This document shows positions 7,801 through 17,075 of a DNA stretch of 52,192 bases, piece after piece. The stretch comes from an uncultured Bacteroidales bacterium. Lineage in GTDB: Bacteria; Bacteroidota; Bacteroidia; Bacteroidales; Paludibacteraceae. The notes under the pieces were generated by a model that was given only the letters and a program-made list of their open reading frames with translations, was not told where the DNA came from and did not search any database. The stretch covers positions 1 through 52,192 of the forward strand of contig CALCGX010000056.1 of the NCBI GenBank assembly GCA_937901225.1. Direction: 5' to 3'. Both the position numbers and the translations under genes were made by a program. Position 1 is the first letter of the stretch. Every line of letters begins with the position of its first letter.

Positions 7801-10800
7801 TGCAGATGCGGCATTTGAAGGTGGTGACTTGTATATTGACTTGGGCGATGTGAGCGAAGATATTTTGCGCGATGGCAAGAAGAGCTTTGAGCACGGTTTG
7901 CCACTAAATAACGATGAAACATTAATAGATAGAACCATTTGGGGTAGAAGTCCTAAAACAACGAGTACAGTTGTGGCGTTTGCCAACGAAGCTGGCGCAA
8001 GAGAAAAACAAGATGTGGGTCTGAATGGACTGAGTACCGCAGACGAATTTCTATTCGACTATAATGGCAGCAAGCCATATGCAGACTATGTGGCTACTCT
8101 ACGTAACAGAGTGGATCAAGCTGTATTAGACATGTGGGAACAAGATGATTTCTCCCCATTGAAGGACCCTGCTGGTGATAATTATCACTATTATCGTGGA
8201 GACGATTACGACCAACGTGAAACACCTGTTTTGGAGCGCTATAAACGTTTCAATGGTACCGAAGGTAATTCTCCCGAGATGGGCGAATATGATGCCTATG
8301 GAACGGCTTCTACATTGCAACCTGATATTGAGGATATTAACCAGGATAATACGCTGAATGATAATGAGCGCTTCTATCGCTACCATATTTCCTTGCGACA
8401 AGAAGATATGCAACGCGTAGGACAACAGCATATCGCAAGTATCATGGAAACAAATGTAACCTTGCGGAACAAGGAAACAGTCAAAGTAAAATGGTATCAA
8501 TTCAAGATTCCATTGCGCGGAGATAGTGCAACAATGAAGAAAGTGGGTAATATCCGCAACTTCAAATCAATTCGTTTTGCACGTATCTACATGACTAATT
8601 TCTCGCAGGAGACTCACTTGCGTTTGGCAACATTGGACTTGGTACGTGGCGAATGGCGAAACTATACCAAAGGTTTGTATCAAGATGCGGCAAACAACCA
8701 ATATAACATTGCTAATCCATATACAACCAGCGGTTCGATGGTGGTAGAAGCGGTGAATATCGAAGAGAACTCTAATCGTACGCCTGTTAACTACGTATTA
8801 CCTCCAGGTGTATCTCGTCAGACAGATCCTGGTCAAGCTCAATTGATTGAGCAAAACGAGCAGTCCATGGTATTCCGCTTTAATCATTTGGCTCCAAAGG
8901 ATGCGCGCGCTGTATATAAGAATGTGGTATATGATATGCGTCAATACAAGCGCTTGCAAATGTTTGTGCATGCCGAGTGCCTACCACAATATGAGGCTAT
9001 TGAAGATAAAGATGTATCATGCTTCATCCGTTTGGGATCGGATATCAAAAACAACTATTATGAATATGAGATCCCATTGAACTTAACGCCAGAAGGGTTG
9101 TATAATGATGACAATCGCGAAGATCGTGAAAAGGTATGGAGGAATCAATTTGATTTTGCATTAAGTGCCCTTACACAAGCTAAGATGGACCGCAATCGTG
9201 CTAAACGTTCGGGCAACACCAACGTGGGCAATACAATCCCATACGAGACTTATGATCCCGAGAATCTGGAGAATAAGATTACGATCTTGGGTAATCCTAC
9301 ATTGGAAGACATTCAATCCATCATGATTGGTATCCGCAACAAGACTACCGATGAGGTTAGTGGCGAAGTATGGGTCAATGAGTTACGTTTGAGTGAATTT
9401 AACGAGCAAGGTGGTGTGGCAGCTATGGCTAATGCAGCATTGAGCATTAGTGATATTGCACAAGTGAATGTGGCAGGCCGTTTGGAAACAGCAGGATATG
9501 GATCAATAGAATCCAACGTGTTGGACCGCAATATGGAAGATATGTATCAACTTTCTGTAAGTGCAGCATTAGAGGGCGGACGTTTGTTCCCTGAGAAAGC
9601 GAAGTTGCAGATTCCGTTGTATGTGTCTTATACCAACCAAACAGAAACTCCTGATTTCGACCCATTGGATACGGATATCAAATTGTCAGAAAGTTTAGAC
9701 ACATACGAGACCAAAGCAGAGAAGGATTCTATTCGCTCAATGGCAAATACCACACACGAATCGACAAGTTTCTCTGTATCCAATTTGAAGGTGGACATCC
9801 ACTCTAAGAAGCGTAATATGTTCTATGACCCAGCGAACTTCTCTATCTCTGCTAGCTATAACGAGCAGAAGCAATATTCACCAGAGATCGAACAAGACTT
9901 GAGTAGAGATTATAAGGGTAGTTTCAACTATTCCTATAATTTCAATCCGCAACCTTGGGAACCATTCAAAGAAGTGAAGGCAGTACAAAAAGTGAAATTC
10001 CTAAGCGAATTAAACTTCTACTACCTACCGCAATCGTGGGCATTCAACACCAATATGCACCGCACCTTTACCCATTTGAAGATGCGTGACTTCAACACTG
10101 CAGATTTGGGTGCGCCTGTACAAAACGACATGGATTTGACCTTCTCCAAAGACTTTACTTGGGATCGTAACTTCGACTTTAAGTATGACTTAACTAAAAA
10201 TATGAAGTTCACCTTCCAAACAGCGATGAACTCTACGGTGGATGAAGGTTATTATACTCCTGAAATCATCAAAGACTATGCCTTTACCAATGACTATTAC
10301 GAGGCATGGAAAGATACCATACAACGCAGTTTGGCAACGTGGGGTACACCATATACCTATCAACAGTTATTCTCCGCGTCGTGGAATGTGCCATTCAATC
10401 GTATACCATACTTGGAGGCTTTAACAGCAAACGCATCCTACAACGCCACATACAATTGGAATCGTACGGTACAATCGAACAACAGTACCGCCGATTTGGG
10501 TAATGTGGTAAGTAGTACACGTGCATGGCAAGTGGATGGAGCATTGAACTTTGAAACGCTCTATGGTAAATCTAAATATTGGAAGCAGATGACGCAACGT
10601 TATAATCAACGTGCAACTCGCAGACGTGCTTTCCGCGCAAAGGATTATACCACAACCGTGACTCTTGAGGCAGGAGAAAGCAAAGAAATTACTCACCGTT
10701 TAGGCAGTGAATCACTAAAATTGACAGCAACCACTGCTGACGGCAAAGATGTGAAACTGAAATATAACACCATTTCTACGACTAAAATCAGCGTAGAATC

Positions 10801-12304
10801 CTCTGTCAAACTTGAGAACGTATCCATCAAAATCACTACGCAAGATCCTAACAAGCGCACACCTGCTCAAATAACGGGAGATATGTTTGCTTACTTTGGC
10901 ACCATGTTACGCAAGGTGCAAGTCACCTATCGCAACACTAGTTCGCTGACTATTCCAGGCTTTGCACCACAAGCTGGATTTATGGGACAACAACGCTTCA
11001 ATGACATGTATGCCCCTGGATTTGATTTTGCCTTTGGTGGATTTACCGATGATTTTGTAGAAAAAGCGAAAGAAAATGGATGGTTGTCAAATGATACTTC
11101 AGTAGTACAACCTGCCACACGTGCAAAAACGAGTGATTTGGATATTAAACTCGTAGTAGAGCCATTCCCTGGCTTTAAGATTCAGGTCAATGGAAAACGC
11201 TATGAAGCACAATCAAGTTCCATCATCTACTCCTATGACCAATTGCAAGAAAACATGACAGGTTCATTCAACATTACTCAAGTGGCTATTGGTACTGCAT
11301 TCCAACGTATTGGTACTGCTGATGATAATTTTGCATCGGAAACCTTTAACCAATTCTTGAACAATCGCGATGTAATCAACTCACGCGTACAACAACAATA
11401 TGATGGCATAGTATATCCAAATGCCGGATTTATACCAACAAATTTACGCGGTAAACCATATGAAAAATCACATGGAAGAATCGCTAATAACACGGCTGAT
11501 GTGCTAGTACCTGCATTCTTAGCAGCATACACGGGTCGTGACGCATCTAATGTAGGACTTAATCCATTCCTTGGATTGCTAAACATCCTCCCTAACTGGT
11601 CAGTTACTTTCGACGGATTAGGACGTCTGCCATGGATGCGCGATCACTTTAAGTCCGTCAACCTTACTCATGCGTACACTTGTAAATATGCTATTGGTAG
11701 TTACTCTAGTTTCTCCACTTGGGTACCTGCTTTAGATTTAGATAATAAGCAAGTTGGTTTTGTACGTGATGTCGCGACAGACAATCCTATCCCATCGTCG
11801 GCATATGACATCTCATCGGTAACATTGACAGAGAATTTTTCCCCACTCATTGGTTTGAATATGACTATGAAAAACTCTTTGTCAGCAAAAGTTGAGTATC
11901 GCAAACAAAGAAATATCTCTTTGAATGTCAATTCCGTACAAATCACAGAAGGACATACCGATGAATTTGTCATCGGTGCAGGATACACTATCAAGGATTT
12001 GAACTTTATTACCAAGAATCGAGATGGCGGACAGAAGAAAGTAAGCAATGATCTCAAGCTCAATGTGGATGTAAGTTACAAAGACATAAAGACATTACTC
12101 CGCAAAGTAGAAGAGGGTATCACTCAAGCTAGTTCAGGTAATAAAGTCTTTGGTATTAAGATTAGTGCTGATTATGTATTGTCGCAAAAGATTAATTTGC
12201 AACTCTTCTATGATCACCAAGGCACTACGCCACTCATATCTTCATCATATCCTATCAAAGCTGACAACGTAGGTATCAATATCAAACTGATGCTCACTCG
12301 CTAA
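4841..12304 (+). CDS. sprA: Cell-surface protein SprA, type IX secretion translocon
   Basis: 2487 residues, the usual size for SprA (Sov in Porphyromonas). Family knowledge: SprA is the giant beta-barrel translocon of the Bacteroidota type IX secretion system, passing proteins with C-terminal sorting domains across the outer membrane. GTG at 4841 gives MKKLVIILLSVLPMLAWA then QEQD, a clean signal peptide; a GTG five codons upstream would only add repeat-encoded residues. Recognisable stretches include YDPLTGYYVMHTRIGDVDIA near 75, VNVNGKVGDKLNMNLSYNTEA, the AGNVSMNLNSSLIQGSSALFG segment with KTDLKFGKLKVQALISQQ, and many aromatic beta strands to the end. The stop overlaps the next start codon (TAATG). 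The only other T9SS-related candidate in the window is the OmpA/PD40 protein. Confidence 0.96.
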   Translation: MKKLVIILLSVLPMLAWAQEQDTIVSWQENDSIKMAPLQVQGVGADNYDDLTRPQSSLDLENPDNVKTSIEYDPLTGYYVMHTRIGDVDIATPYLMTSDEYRAYSERETMGKYWQSKISEVEHDNEKKFDITDMKFNIGPADKVFGPGGVQLKMQGSAELLFGFKHQYVDNPALTERSRNNNIFDFDEKIQVNVNGKVGDKLNMNLSYNTEASFDFDQQNLKLNYKGQEDDIIQSLEAGNVSMNLNSSLIQGSSALFGIKTDLKFGKLKVQALISQQNSESQSVSSKGGAQTTSFEVPIDSYDENRHFFLSYYFRDNYEQAMQSLPYIASGVTINRIEVWVTNKRGNYDQARNIVALTDLGENDPQHILNASISATSGARMPYNKANSLYQTLAMEHTNIRDIQQISSVMQNLTDMDLSEDYEKIESARLLNNGEYTLNAALGYISLKTALNQDEVLAVAYEYTYGGQVYQVGEFSTDGGENMGAPNALLLKMLKSTNNAPTHKNKGTWDLMMKNVYSLGASQISSDKFELYIQYRNDSVGTEMQYLMEGDIKGKQLLRVMNLDRLDSRNNASPDGRFDYVEGYTALSSSGRIIFPVLEPFGSHLAQAIGNPTIAEKYIFQELYDSTLVSAQELSEKNKFVLMGKYKGSAGNEIRLNAMNIPRGSVVVTAGGATLIENVDYTVDYTMGTVTILNQSIIDAGTNVDVKLENQSLFSMQRKSLFGAHLEYEFNKDFTVGGTIMHLREKPLTTKVNTGSEPLANTIWGVNTSWKTELQWLTLLIDKVPWIEATAPSTFQLNAEFAHLIPGHTKDVGQVGTAYIDDFEATKTNIDIHYPSYWRLASTPTGDKFVEADESNNIAYNKNRALLAWYTVDPIFGIPQSNTPKHIKDDPEAMSDHRTRVVMEQEIYPDKQSLPNADSKLAVMNLSFYPEERGPYNISADEIGFDGKLTNPKQRWGGIMRKLDNTDFEKANIEYIEFWLMDPFLTNADAAFEGGDLYIDLGDVSEDILRDGKKSFEHGLPLNNDETLIDRTIWGRSPKTTSTVVAFANEAGAREKQDVGLNGLSTADEFLFDYNGSKPYADYVATLRNRVDQAVLDMWEQDDFSPLKDPAGDNYHYYRGDDYDQRETPVLERYKRFNGTEGNSPEMGEYDAYGTASTLQPDIEDINQDNTLNDNERFYRYHISLRQEDMQRVGQQHIASIMETNVTLRNKETVKVKWYQFKIPLRGDSATMKKVGNIRNFKSIRFARIYMTNFSQETHLRLATLDLVRGEWRNYTKGLYQDAANNQYNIANPYTTSGSMVVEAVNIEENSNRTPVNYVLPPGVSRQTDPGQAQLIEQNEQSMVFRFNHLAPKDARAVYKNVVYDMRQYKRLQMFVHAECLPQYEAIEDKDVSCFIRLGSDIKNNYYEYEIPLNLTPEGLYNDDNREDREKVWRNQFDFALSALTQAKMDRNRAKRSGNTNVGNTIPYETYDPENLENKITILGNPTLEDIQSIMIGIRNKTTDEVSGEVWVNELRLSEFNEQGGVAAMANAALSISDIAQVNVAGRLETAGYGSIESNVLDRNMEDMYQLSVSAALEGGRLFPEKAKLQIPLYVSYTNQTETPDFDPLDTDIKLSESLDTYETKAEKDSIRSMANTTHESTSFSVSNLKVDIHSKKRNMFYDPANFSISASYNEQKQYSPEIEQDLSRDYKGSFNYSYNFNPQPWEPFKEVKAVQKVKFLSELNFYYLPQSWAFNTNMHRTFTHLKMRDFNTADLGAPVQNDMDLTFSKDFTWDRNFDFKYDLTKNMKFTFQTAMNSTVDEGYYTPEIIKDYAFTNDYYEAWKDTIQRSLATWGTPYTYQQLFSASWNVPFNRIPYLEALTANASYNATYNWNRTVQSNNSTADLGNVVSSTRAWQVDGALNFETLYGKSKYWKQMTQRYNQRATRRRAFRAKDYTTTVTLEAGESKEITHRLGSESLKLTATTADGKDVKLKYNTISTTKISVESSVKLENVSIKITTQDPNKRTPAQITGDMFAYFGTMLRKVQVTYRNTSSLTIPGFAPQAGFMGQQRFNDMYAPGFDFAFGGFTDDFVEKAKENGWLSNDTSVVQPATRAKTSDLDIKLVVEPFPGFKIQVNGKRYEAQSSSIIYSYDQLQENMTGSFNITQVAIGTAFQRIGTADDNFASETFNQFLNNRDVINSRVQQQYDGIVYPNAGFIPTNLRGKPYEKSHGRIANNTADVLVPAFLAAYTGRDASNVGLNPFLGLLNILPNWSVTFDGLGRLPWMRDHFKSVNLTHAYTCKYAIGSYSSFSTWVPALDLDNKQVGFVRDVATDNPIPSSAYDISSVTLTENFSPLIGLNMTMKNSLSAKVEYRKQRNISLNVNSVQITEGHTDEFVIGAGYTIKDLNFITKNRDGGQKKVSNDLKLNVDVSYKDIKTLLRKVEEGITQASSGNKVFGIKISADYVLSQKINLQLFYDHQGTTPLISSSYPIKADNVGINIKLMLTR

Positions 12305-12777
12305 TGTATAAAGTCGGTATCATAGGACCAGAGTCCACAGGAAAATCCACTCTTTCTGCATATTTAGCACACCGCTACAACGGTGTGCTAATTCCAGAAT
12401 ATGCACGCGAATACATGGAGCATTTGTCACCTGACTATTTCTACACCTATGAGGATATTGTGGCAATAGCCCGACAACAAATACAGAAACTAGAGGAACT
12501 ACATCTGACTTTTTCAACCAAAGATGCGATTGTATTCTTCGATACAGAATTGATTATTACCAAAGTTTGGTTTGAGCATAAGTATGGCATGGTACCTGAT
12601 TTTGTGCTCGAAGCACTCCATCGCTATCCAATGGACATATACTTACTTTGCTATCCTGATATGCCTTGGCAACCAGACCCTGTACGGGAGAATCCTAATA
12701 TTCGTGAGTATTTGTTTGCATGGTACGAGCGCGAAATTCAAACTCTCAATATTCCATACTATATTATAAAACACTGA
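12304..12777 (+). CDS. NadR-like P-loop kinase (AAA_28)
   Basis: 157 residues. The Walker A motif GPESTGKST sits at residues 8-16, followed by PEYAREYMEH, AIARQQIQKLEE, FFDTELIITKVWF and DPVRENPNIREYL, the pattern of the nicotinamide-riboside-kinase half of NadR and its stand-alone relatives. Family knowledge: these phosphorylate nicotinamide riboside or related nucleosides; the substrate here is not shown. Its ATG shares one base with the sprA stop, so translation is probably coupled. Oddity: the protein stops right after IPYYIIKH, where relatives continue for about 20 residues with a Gly/Arg-containing helix. No continuation was found in the bases behind the stop, so it may be naturally short or slightly truncated. 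Confidence 0.8.
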   Translation: MYKVGIIGPESTGKSTLSAYLAHRYNGVLIPEYAREYMEHLSPDYFYTYEDIVAIARQQIQKLEELHLTFSTKDAIVFFDTELIITKVWFEHKYGMVPDFVLEALHRYPMDIYLLCYPDMPWQPDPVRENPNIREYLFAWYEREIQTLNIPYYIIKH

Positions 12778-12843
12778 TGTTTATCCCAATATACATCTAC
12801 CTTTTTGCCCGCAATAACGTACATATAGGATAAATGGATAAGA

Positions 12844-14943
12844 TTAAGATATTTCTCCCCAGTTGACGACGGTTTGACGAAGAAGGTCAAGCCGTTGTTT
12901 GTAGATGCGGTTGTGCATCTCGTCTAGCAATGGGTCGGCATCTAAGATAGCGAGTGCTGCTTGGCGAGCTATTTCCAGAATTTGTCCGTCATGGGTGAGG
13001 CTAGCAATATGCAATTCAAATGGTAAGCCTGATTGCTGCGTGCCCTCAAGGTCGCCAGGACCGCGCAATTGCAAGTCTGCTTCTGCGATGCGGAATCCGT
13101 CGTTGGTAGCCACCATGATATCCATACGCTTGCGGGTATCCTTGCTAATCTCGAACTTGGTTAGTAACAAACAATAACTCTGCTCTGCACTACGTCCTAC
13201 ACGTCCACGTAGTTGATGTAGCTGACTAAGTCCGAAGCGTTCTGCATTCTCTATAATCATCACGCTGGCATTGGGTACATTTACACCTACTTCTATCACA
13301 GTTGTAGCGACTAGTATCTGTGTTTCACCTTTAGCAAAGCGTTGCATTTGCTCATCTTTATCCTTAGTGCGCATCTGTCCATGCACCATAGAAATCCTAT
13401 AGTTTGGAAAACTCTCACACAAACGATTATAGCCATTTTGCAAGTCTTGCAGATCAAGTTTCTCGTTCTCTTGTATGAGTGGATAAACCACATACACCTG
13501 ACGCCCAAGATCAATCTGCTGGGTAATAAACTGATTGATCGTCGTACGCCGTTCGATGTTGTAATGAAGTGTATGTACAGGTTTCCTTCCTGGTGGCAAT
13601 TCATCAATGATACTCACGTGTAAATCACCATAGACGGTCATCGCTAAAGTGCGTGGTATAGGGGTCGCAGTCATAACTAACACATGGGGAGGACGGACAT
13701 TCTTCTCCCATAGTTTAGCGCGCTGTGCCACACCAAAACGGTGCTGCTCGTCTATAATACACAATCCAAGATTTGCGAACTGGACGTCTTTCTCGATGAG
13801 TGCGTGTGTACCAATGAGTATATCAATTTCGCCATTGCGTAGTTGGTCATGCAGAGGTTGGCGTTGCTTAGTCGTGGTAGATCCTGTTAATAATTGGCAA
13901 TTGACACCCAACGCACCAAGCAATTGGGTAATAGTTTCATAATGTTGATTCGCAAGAATCTCTGTGGGAGCCATGATACATGCTTGATAGCCATTATCTA
14001 CAGCAAGCAGGGCTGTCAGCAACGCTACGATAGTCTTTCCACTACCTACATCACCTTGAAGCAAACGATTCATCTGCTTACCAGATTTCAAGTCTGTTTG
14101 TATCTCACGAAGAACTCGTTTTTGCGCATTAGTCAAAGGGAAAGGGAGTGAGTTATATTGCTCATGAAACGCTTTTCCAACAATAGGCATACGAAAACCT
14201 TCATTCTGTTCACGACGTTTCATTTGTCGCAGAATTTGCAACTGAATATAAAAGAGTTCTTCAAACTTCAGCCGTTCACGTGCCTTTTGCATGGCAATAT
14301 AATCTTTCGGAAAATGAATATTTGCCAATGCCTCACTGAGTGGCATAAGGTGTTGTTGCTCAATTAGGTCAATGCCTAATGTCTCACGCACACCATTTTG
14401 TCGTAGTAGCGGCATCAATTCGGCAGTAATGTTGCGAATGGCTTTGGAGTTGAGTCCTGCACGTTTCATCCCTTCTGAAGTATTGTAATAGGGCTCAAGC
14501 CCTTGTGTCATCTCAGGTTTAACCTTCGCCATAGGTGTTAACTCTGGATGCACGAAGTTGTATTGATGGTTGAAGCGTGAGGGTTTTCCAAAAAGCAGAT
14601 ATTGAACATTACGTTCTAGTTTGAGATATTTAATCCCTTTAAACCATACGAGTTCGATAGTGTGTCTTCCATCTGTAAAGGTTGCAGATAAACGTGCTGT
14701 AGCACCAGTGCCAATGGTGTGCCATTCGGTAATATGACCTATTATTTGTACATAAGTGTCTTCGTCGTCAATCTCATGGATAAAGTAAAAACGACTTCGG
14801 TCAATGTACTTGTATGGAAACTGGTATAACATATCAAGCGCGGATTTCACCCCGAGCTCTTTACGAAGAATGTCGGCACGCTTAGCGCCGACACCCTTAC
14901 AAAATTCTATATTTTGGATGGAAAAATCCATCGCAAGAAACAT
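12844..14943 (-). CDS. recG: ATP-dependent DNA helicase RecG
   Basis: 699 residues, full length. RecG remodels stalled forks and branched DNA. The N-terminal wedge begins with IEFCKGVGAKRADIL, followed by the OB fold (YVQIIGHITEWHTIG). The helicase core has Walker A GDVGSGKTIVAL near 296, motif II DEQHRFG near 396, motif III VMTATPIPRTLAMT, motif V VATTVIEVGVNVPNA and motif VI QLRGRVGRSAEQSYC. The ATG at 14943 is used; the ATG at 14931 (MDFSIQNIEF) is equally possible. It begins 7 bases behind the tonB stop and is probably co-transcribed with it. Confidence 0.96.
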   Translation of the reverse strand: MFLAMDFSIQNIEFCKGVGAKRADILRKELGVKSALDMLYQFPYKYIDRSRFYFIHEIDDEDTYVQIIGHITEWHTIGTGATARLSATFTDGRHTIELVWFKGIKYLKLERNVQYLLFGKPSRFNHQYNFVHPELTPMAKVKPEMTQGLEPYYNTSEGMKRAGLNSKAIRNITAELMPLLRQNGVRETLGIDLIEQQHLMPLSEALANIHFPKDYIAMQKARERLKFEELFYIQLQILRQMKRREQNEGFRMPIVGKAFHEQYNSLPFPLTNAQKRVLREIQTDLKSGKQMNRLLQGDVGSGKTIVALLTALLAVDNGYQACIMAPTEILANQHYETITQLLGALGVNCQLLTGSTTTKQRQPLHDQLRNGEIDILIGTHALIEKDVQFANLGLCIIDEQHRFGVAQRAKLWEKNVRPPHVLVMTATPIPRTLAMTVYGDLHVSIIDELPPGRKPVHTLHYNIERRTTINQFITQQIDLGRQVYVVYPLIQENEKLDLQDLQNGYNRLCESFPNYRISMVHGQMRTKDKDEQMQRFAKGETQILVATTVIEVGVNVPNASVMIIENAERFGLSQLHQLRGRVGRSAEQSYCLLLTKFEISKDTRKRMDIMVATNDGFRIAEADLQLRGPGDLEGTQQSGLPFELHIASLTHDGQILEIARQAALAILDADPLLDEMHNRIYKQRLDLLRQTVVNWGEIS

Positions 14944-14950
14944 GCAATAA

Positions 14951-15631
14951 TTATTGCAAACGGAAGTTTACAGGTACAGTGTATTTTACGCGTACTGGCT
15001 TACCACGTTGTTTACCTGGTTTCCATTTTGGCATGGACTTAATCACGCGGATAGCCTCTTTGTCTAATGAAGGCTCACCAGAAGAACGTACAGCAACAAC
15101 ATCTACAATACTACCATCCTTGTTTACCACAAATTGACATATTACACGACCTTGAATACCATTCTCTTGTGCGATAACTGGGTATTTAACGTTTTCTGCA
15201 AGGTACTTAAAGAGTGCTTGCTGACCACCAGGGAACTCTGGCATAGACTCTACAACCATGAAGATAACCTCTTCCTCTTCTTCCTCTACAGGTGCTTCTA
15301 CTGGAGGTGCGATTACCACTTCCACATCTTTATCGTCCTCTGTGTTGATTTCGATAGTTTCTACTTCCACGTCATCTTCAACCACATTCAATACTTCTAC
15401 TTCTTGCACTGCTGGTGGTGGAGGTGGAGGAGGAGTTTCTTGAGAGGTTTGCTGGATGTCAATTTCCTCTTCAAAGAAGAAATCAGTGTCATTTACTTCG
15501 TACTTTGTCACTTCCTTCTCTGTCCATTCGAAAGCAACATAGCAGATACTCAAGACAAGCACAAGACCCATGAGTACATAGGTCAATTTCTTGTCCTCTA
15601 AGCTTGCCTTTGGTGATTTTTTCAGTTGCAT
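14951..15631 (-). CDS. tonB: TonB-family energy transducer
   Basis: 226 residues. One inner-membrane helix near residues 17-36 (LTYVLMGLVLVLSICYVAFE), then a periplasmic arm with a run of seven prolines and an acidic stretch rich in E, V and D, then a TonB C-terminal domain from about 135: MPEFPGGQQALFKYLAENVK, YPVIAQENGIQGRVICQFVV and SMPKWKPGKQRGKPVRVKYT. Known role: with ExbB/ExbD it couples the proton gradient to TonB-dependent outer-membrane transporters such as the SusC protein in this window. No exbB/exbD here; several paralogues per genome are usual, so the partner is unknown. Own promoter, 62 bases upstream of the ATG. Confidence 0.9.
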   Translation of the reverse strand: MQLKKSPKASLEDKKLTYVLMGLVLVLSICYVAFEWTEKEVTKYEVNDTDFFFEEEIDIQQTSQETPPPPPPPAVQEVEVLNVVEDDVEVETIEINTEDDKDVEVVIAPPVEAPVEEEEEEVIFMVVESMPEFPGGQQALFKYLAENVKYPVIAQENGIQGRVICQFVVNKDGSIVDVVAVRSSGEPSLDKEAIRVIKSMPKWKPGKQRGKPVRVKYTVPVNFRLQ

Positions 15632-15692
15632 ATACTAATAATTTTAAGATTTCAATCGTCTCTTAATTGGACATACTTATCCTTTCGGGGTG

Positions 15693-15723
15693 CAAATTTA
15701 CTGCTTTTTTTTGAAATGAGCAA
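15693..15723 (-). promoter_or_regulatory. Promoter of tonB-recG
   Basis: Minus strand: TTG at 15723-15721, 20-base spacer, TAAATTTG at 15700-15693. Confidence 0.72.
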
Positions 15724-15761
15724 ATATATCCTGCGTTTTTTACATTTTTTTCACAAAATAG

Positions 15762-15792
15762 TTGCGATTTTGGGATAATTGTAGTACTTTTG
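15762..15792 (+). promoter_or_regulatory. Promoter of the flippase gene, almost touching its start codon
   Basis: TTG at 15762-15764, 20-base spacer, TACTTTTG at 15785-15792. The ATG is at 15801, 8 bases behind the -7 element, so the mRNA should have a leader of only a few bases. Confidence 0.75.
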
Positions 15793-15800
15793 CAAGCGAA

Positions 15801-17075
15801 ATGGATATAGTCAATTTGATAAAATCATCAGGAGTCCGCAATTTTGCTAAATTGCTCTCTGCTAATGTGCTGGCGCAAGTCATTGGCTTGATTGTATATC
15901 CCATTCTTACGCGCATATACTCTCCGGAAGACTTTGGTTTGTTGAATTTGTTCCTAAGTATAAGTGGGGTTCTTACTATTTTAGCTACGGCGGAGTACTA
16001 TAATGCGATTGTATTACCGAAAAAAGAATCGGAAAGTATCTCCATAGTACATGTATGCATGATTTTATTGCTATTGATTGTAGGTTTGATAGGTATTTCG
16101 GTATGCTTTTCGCAAGATATAGCAATAGTTTTCAAGACTCCAAGATTGGCCGATTACTACTGGATAATGCCGATTCTTGTCTTTGTCTTAGGTGGATGGA
16201 ATATATTGAATTATTGGTACATACGTTGTGCCAGGTATGATTTTGTTAGTGCATATCAGTTAAGTCAAAGCATCTTGTCTGCTGGTGGAAAGTTGGGGTT
16301 TGGTTATGCAGGATATTTAAGTGGTGGTATGATTTACTCTATAGTTCTCGCCCCGGCCTTATCCCTATGTATTAGCATATTTCGCTCGCGAAAACTAATC
16401 GCAAAGTTTGCTACTTTCTCTTGGAGCAAAGCAATTGAATCAGCACGTAAATATCGTAATCTACCATTTTACTCCTTACCTCGTAGTTTTATTAACATGT
16501 TAGCGGGGCAATTACCTGTTCTATTATTAACACCAGTATTTGGATCAAAGCATGTAGGCTGGTGGAGTATGGCCTTATTGTTAGGTTTTATCCCGATTAG
16601 TGTGATTACGCGATCTATTTATCAAATCATGTACCAATACACTACGGAACGAGTTAACAACCACCTTCCTATCTATGCTTATTTTCAGCGGTTTACATTG
16701 TTAGTACTAACTGTCGGAATACCCTTTTTTAGTATCTTGTGTTATTTCATGCCTGATTTGACTTTGCTGTTTTTGGGCGAAGGATGGAATGAAACTGGTT
16801 TATATCTGCGCTGGATGTTACCATGGTTACTTTGTAGCCTATTAACTTCAAGTACAGGTTTCCTCGCAGATATCTTTTTCAAACAAAAGCTCGGACTAGG
16901 TTTCGAGATATTAACGGCTAGTCTCCGCACAATAGGTGTCGTATTGGGAGTTGTGTTTGCAGACTTCACGCTGTCCATCATTGGCTATGCACTAGGCAGT
17001 GCCATCGCCGTAGCAGCCCAATACTCATGGCTACTCGGGCTAGCTCGCAAATATGACGCTACGACAACTTCGTGA
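15801..17075 (+). CDS. Oligosaccharide flippase (Wzx-type, MATE/MVF superfamily)
   Basis: 424 residues, about 12 hydrophobic segments. The N-terminus FAKLLSANVLAQVIGLIVYP and then ILTRIYSPEDFGLLNLFLS is the hallmark of Wzx/RfbX polysaccharide flippases, which move lipid-linked sugar units across the inner membrane. MDIVNLIKSSG at 15801 is the only ATG that keeps the family start; an upstream TTG coincides with the promoter -33 element. The 3' end overlaps the opposing rhamnosyltransferase-like gene by 17 bases. With the three genes on the other strand it forms a small surface-glycan block (O-antigen, capsule or anionic LPS) without polymerase or nucleotide-sugar genes in view. Confidence 0.88.
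   Translation: MDIVNLIKSSGVRNFAKLLSANVLAQVIGLIVYPILTRIYSPEDFGLLNLFLSISGVLTILATAEYYNAIVLPKKESESISIVHVCMILLLLIVGLIGISVCFSQDIAIVFKTPRLADYYWIMPILVFVLGGWNILNYWYIRCARYDFVSAYQLSQSILSAGGKLGFGYAGYLSGGMIYSIVLAPALSLCISIFRSRKLIAKFATFSWSKAIESARKYRNLPFYSLPRSFINMLAGQLPVLLLTPVFGSKHVGWWSMALLLGFIPISVITRSIYQIMYQYTTERVNNHLPIYAYFQRFTLLVLTVGIPFFSILCYFMPDLTLLFLGEGWNETGLYLRWMLPWLLCSLLTSSTGFLADIFFKQKLGLGFEILTASLRTIGVVLGVVFADFTLSIIGYALGSAIAVAAQYSWLLGLARKYDATTTS

Noticed and set aside
12780..12840. Terminator between the NadR-like gene and recG
   Set aside because: Only a weak A/T stem (TTTATCC/GGATAAA) with a large loop; not convincing.
12778..12843. Frameshifted tail of the NadR-like kinase
   Set aside because: Reading all frames behind the stop gave no sequence resembling the family's C-terminal helix.
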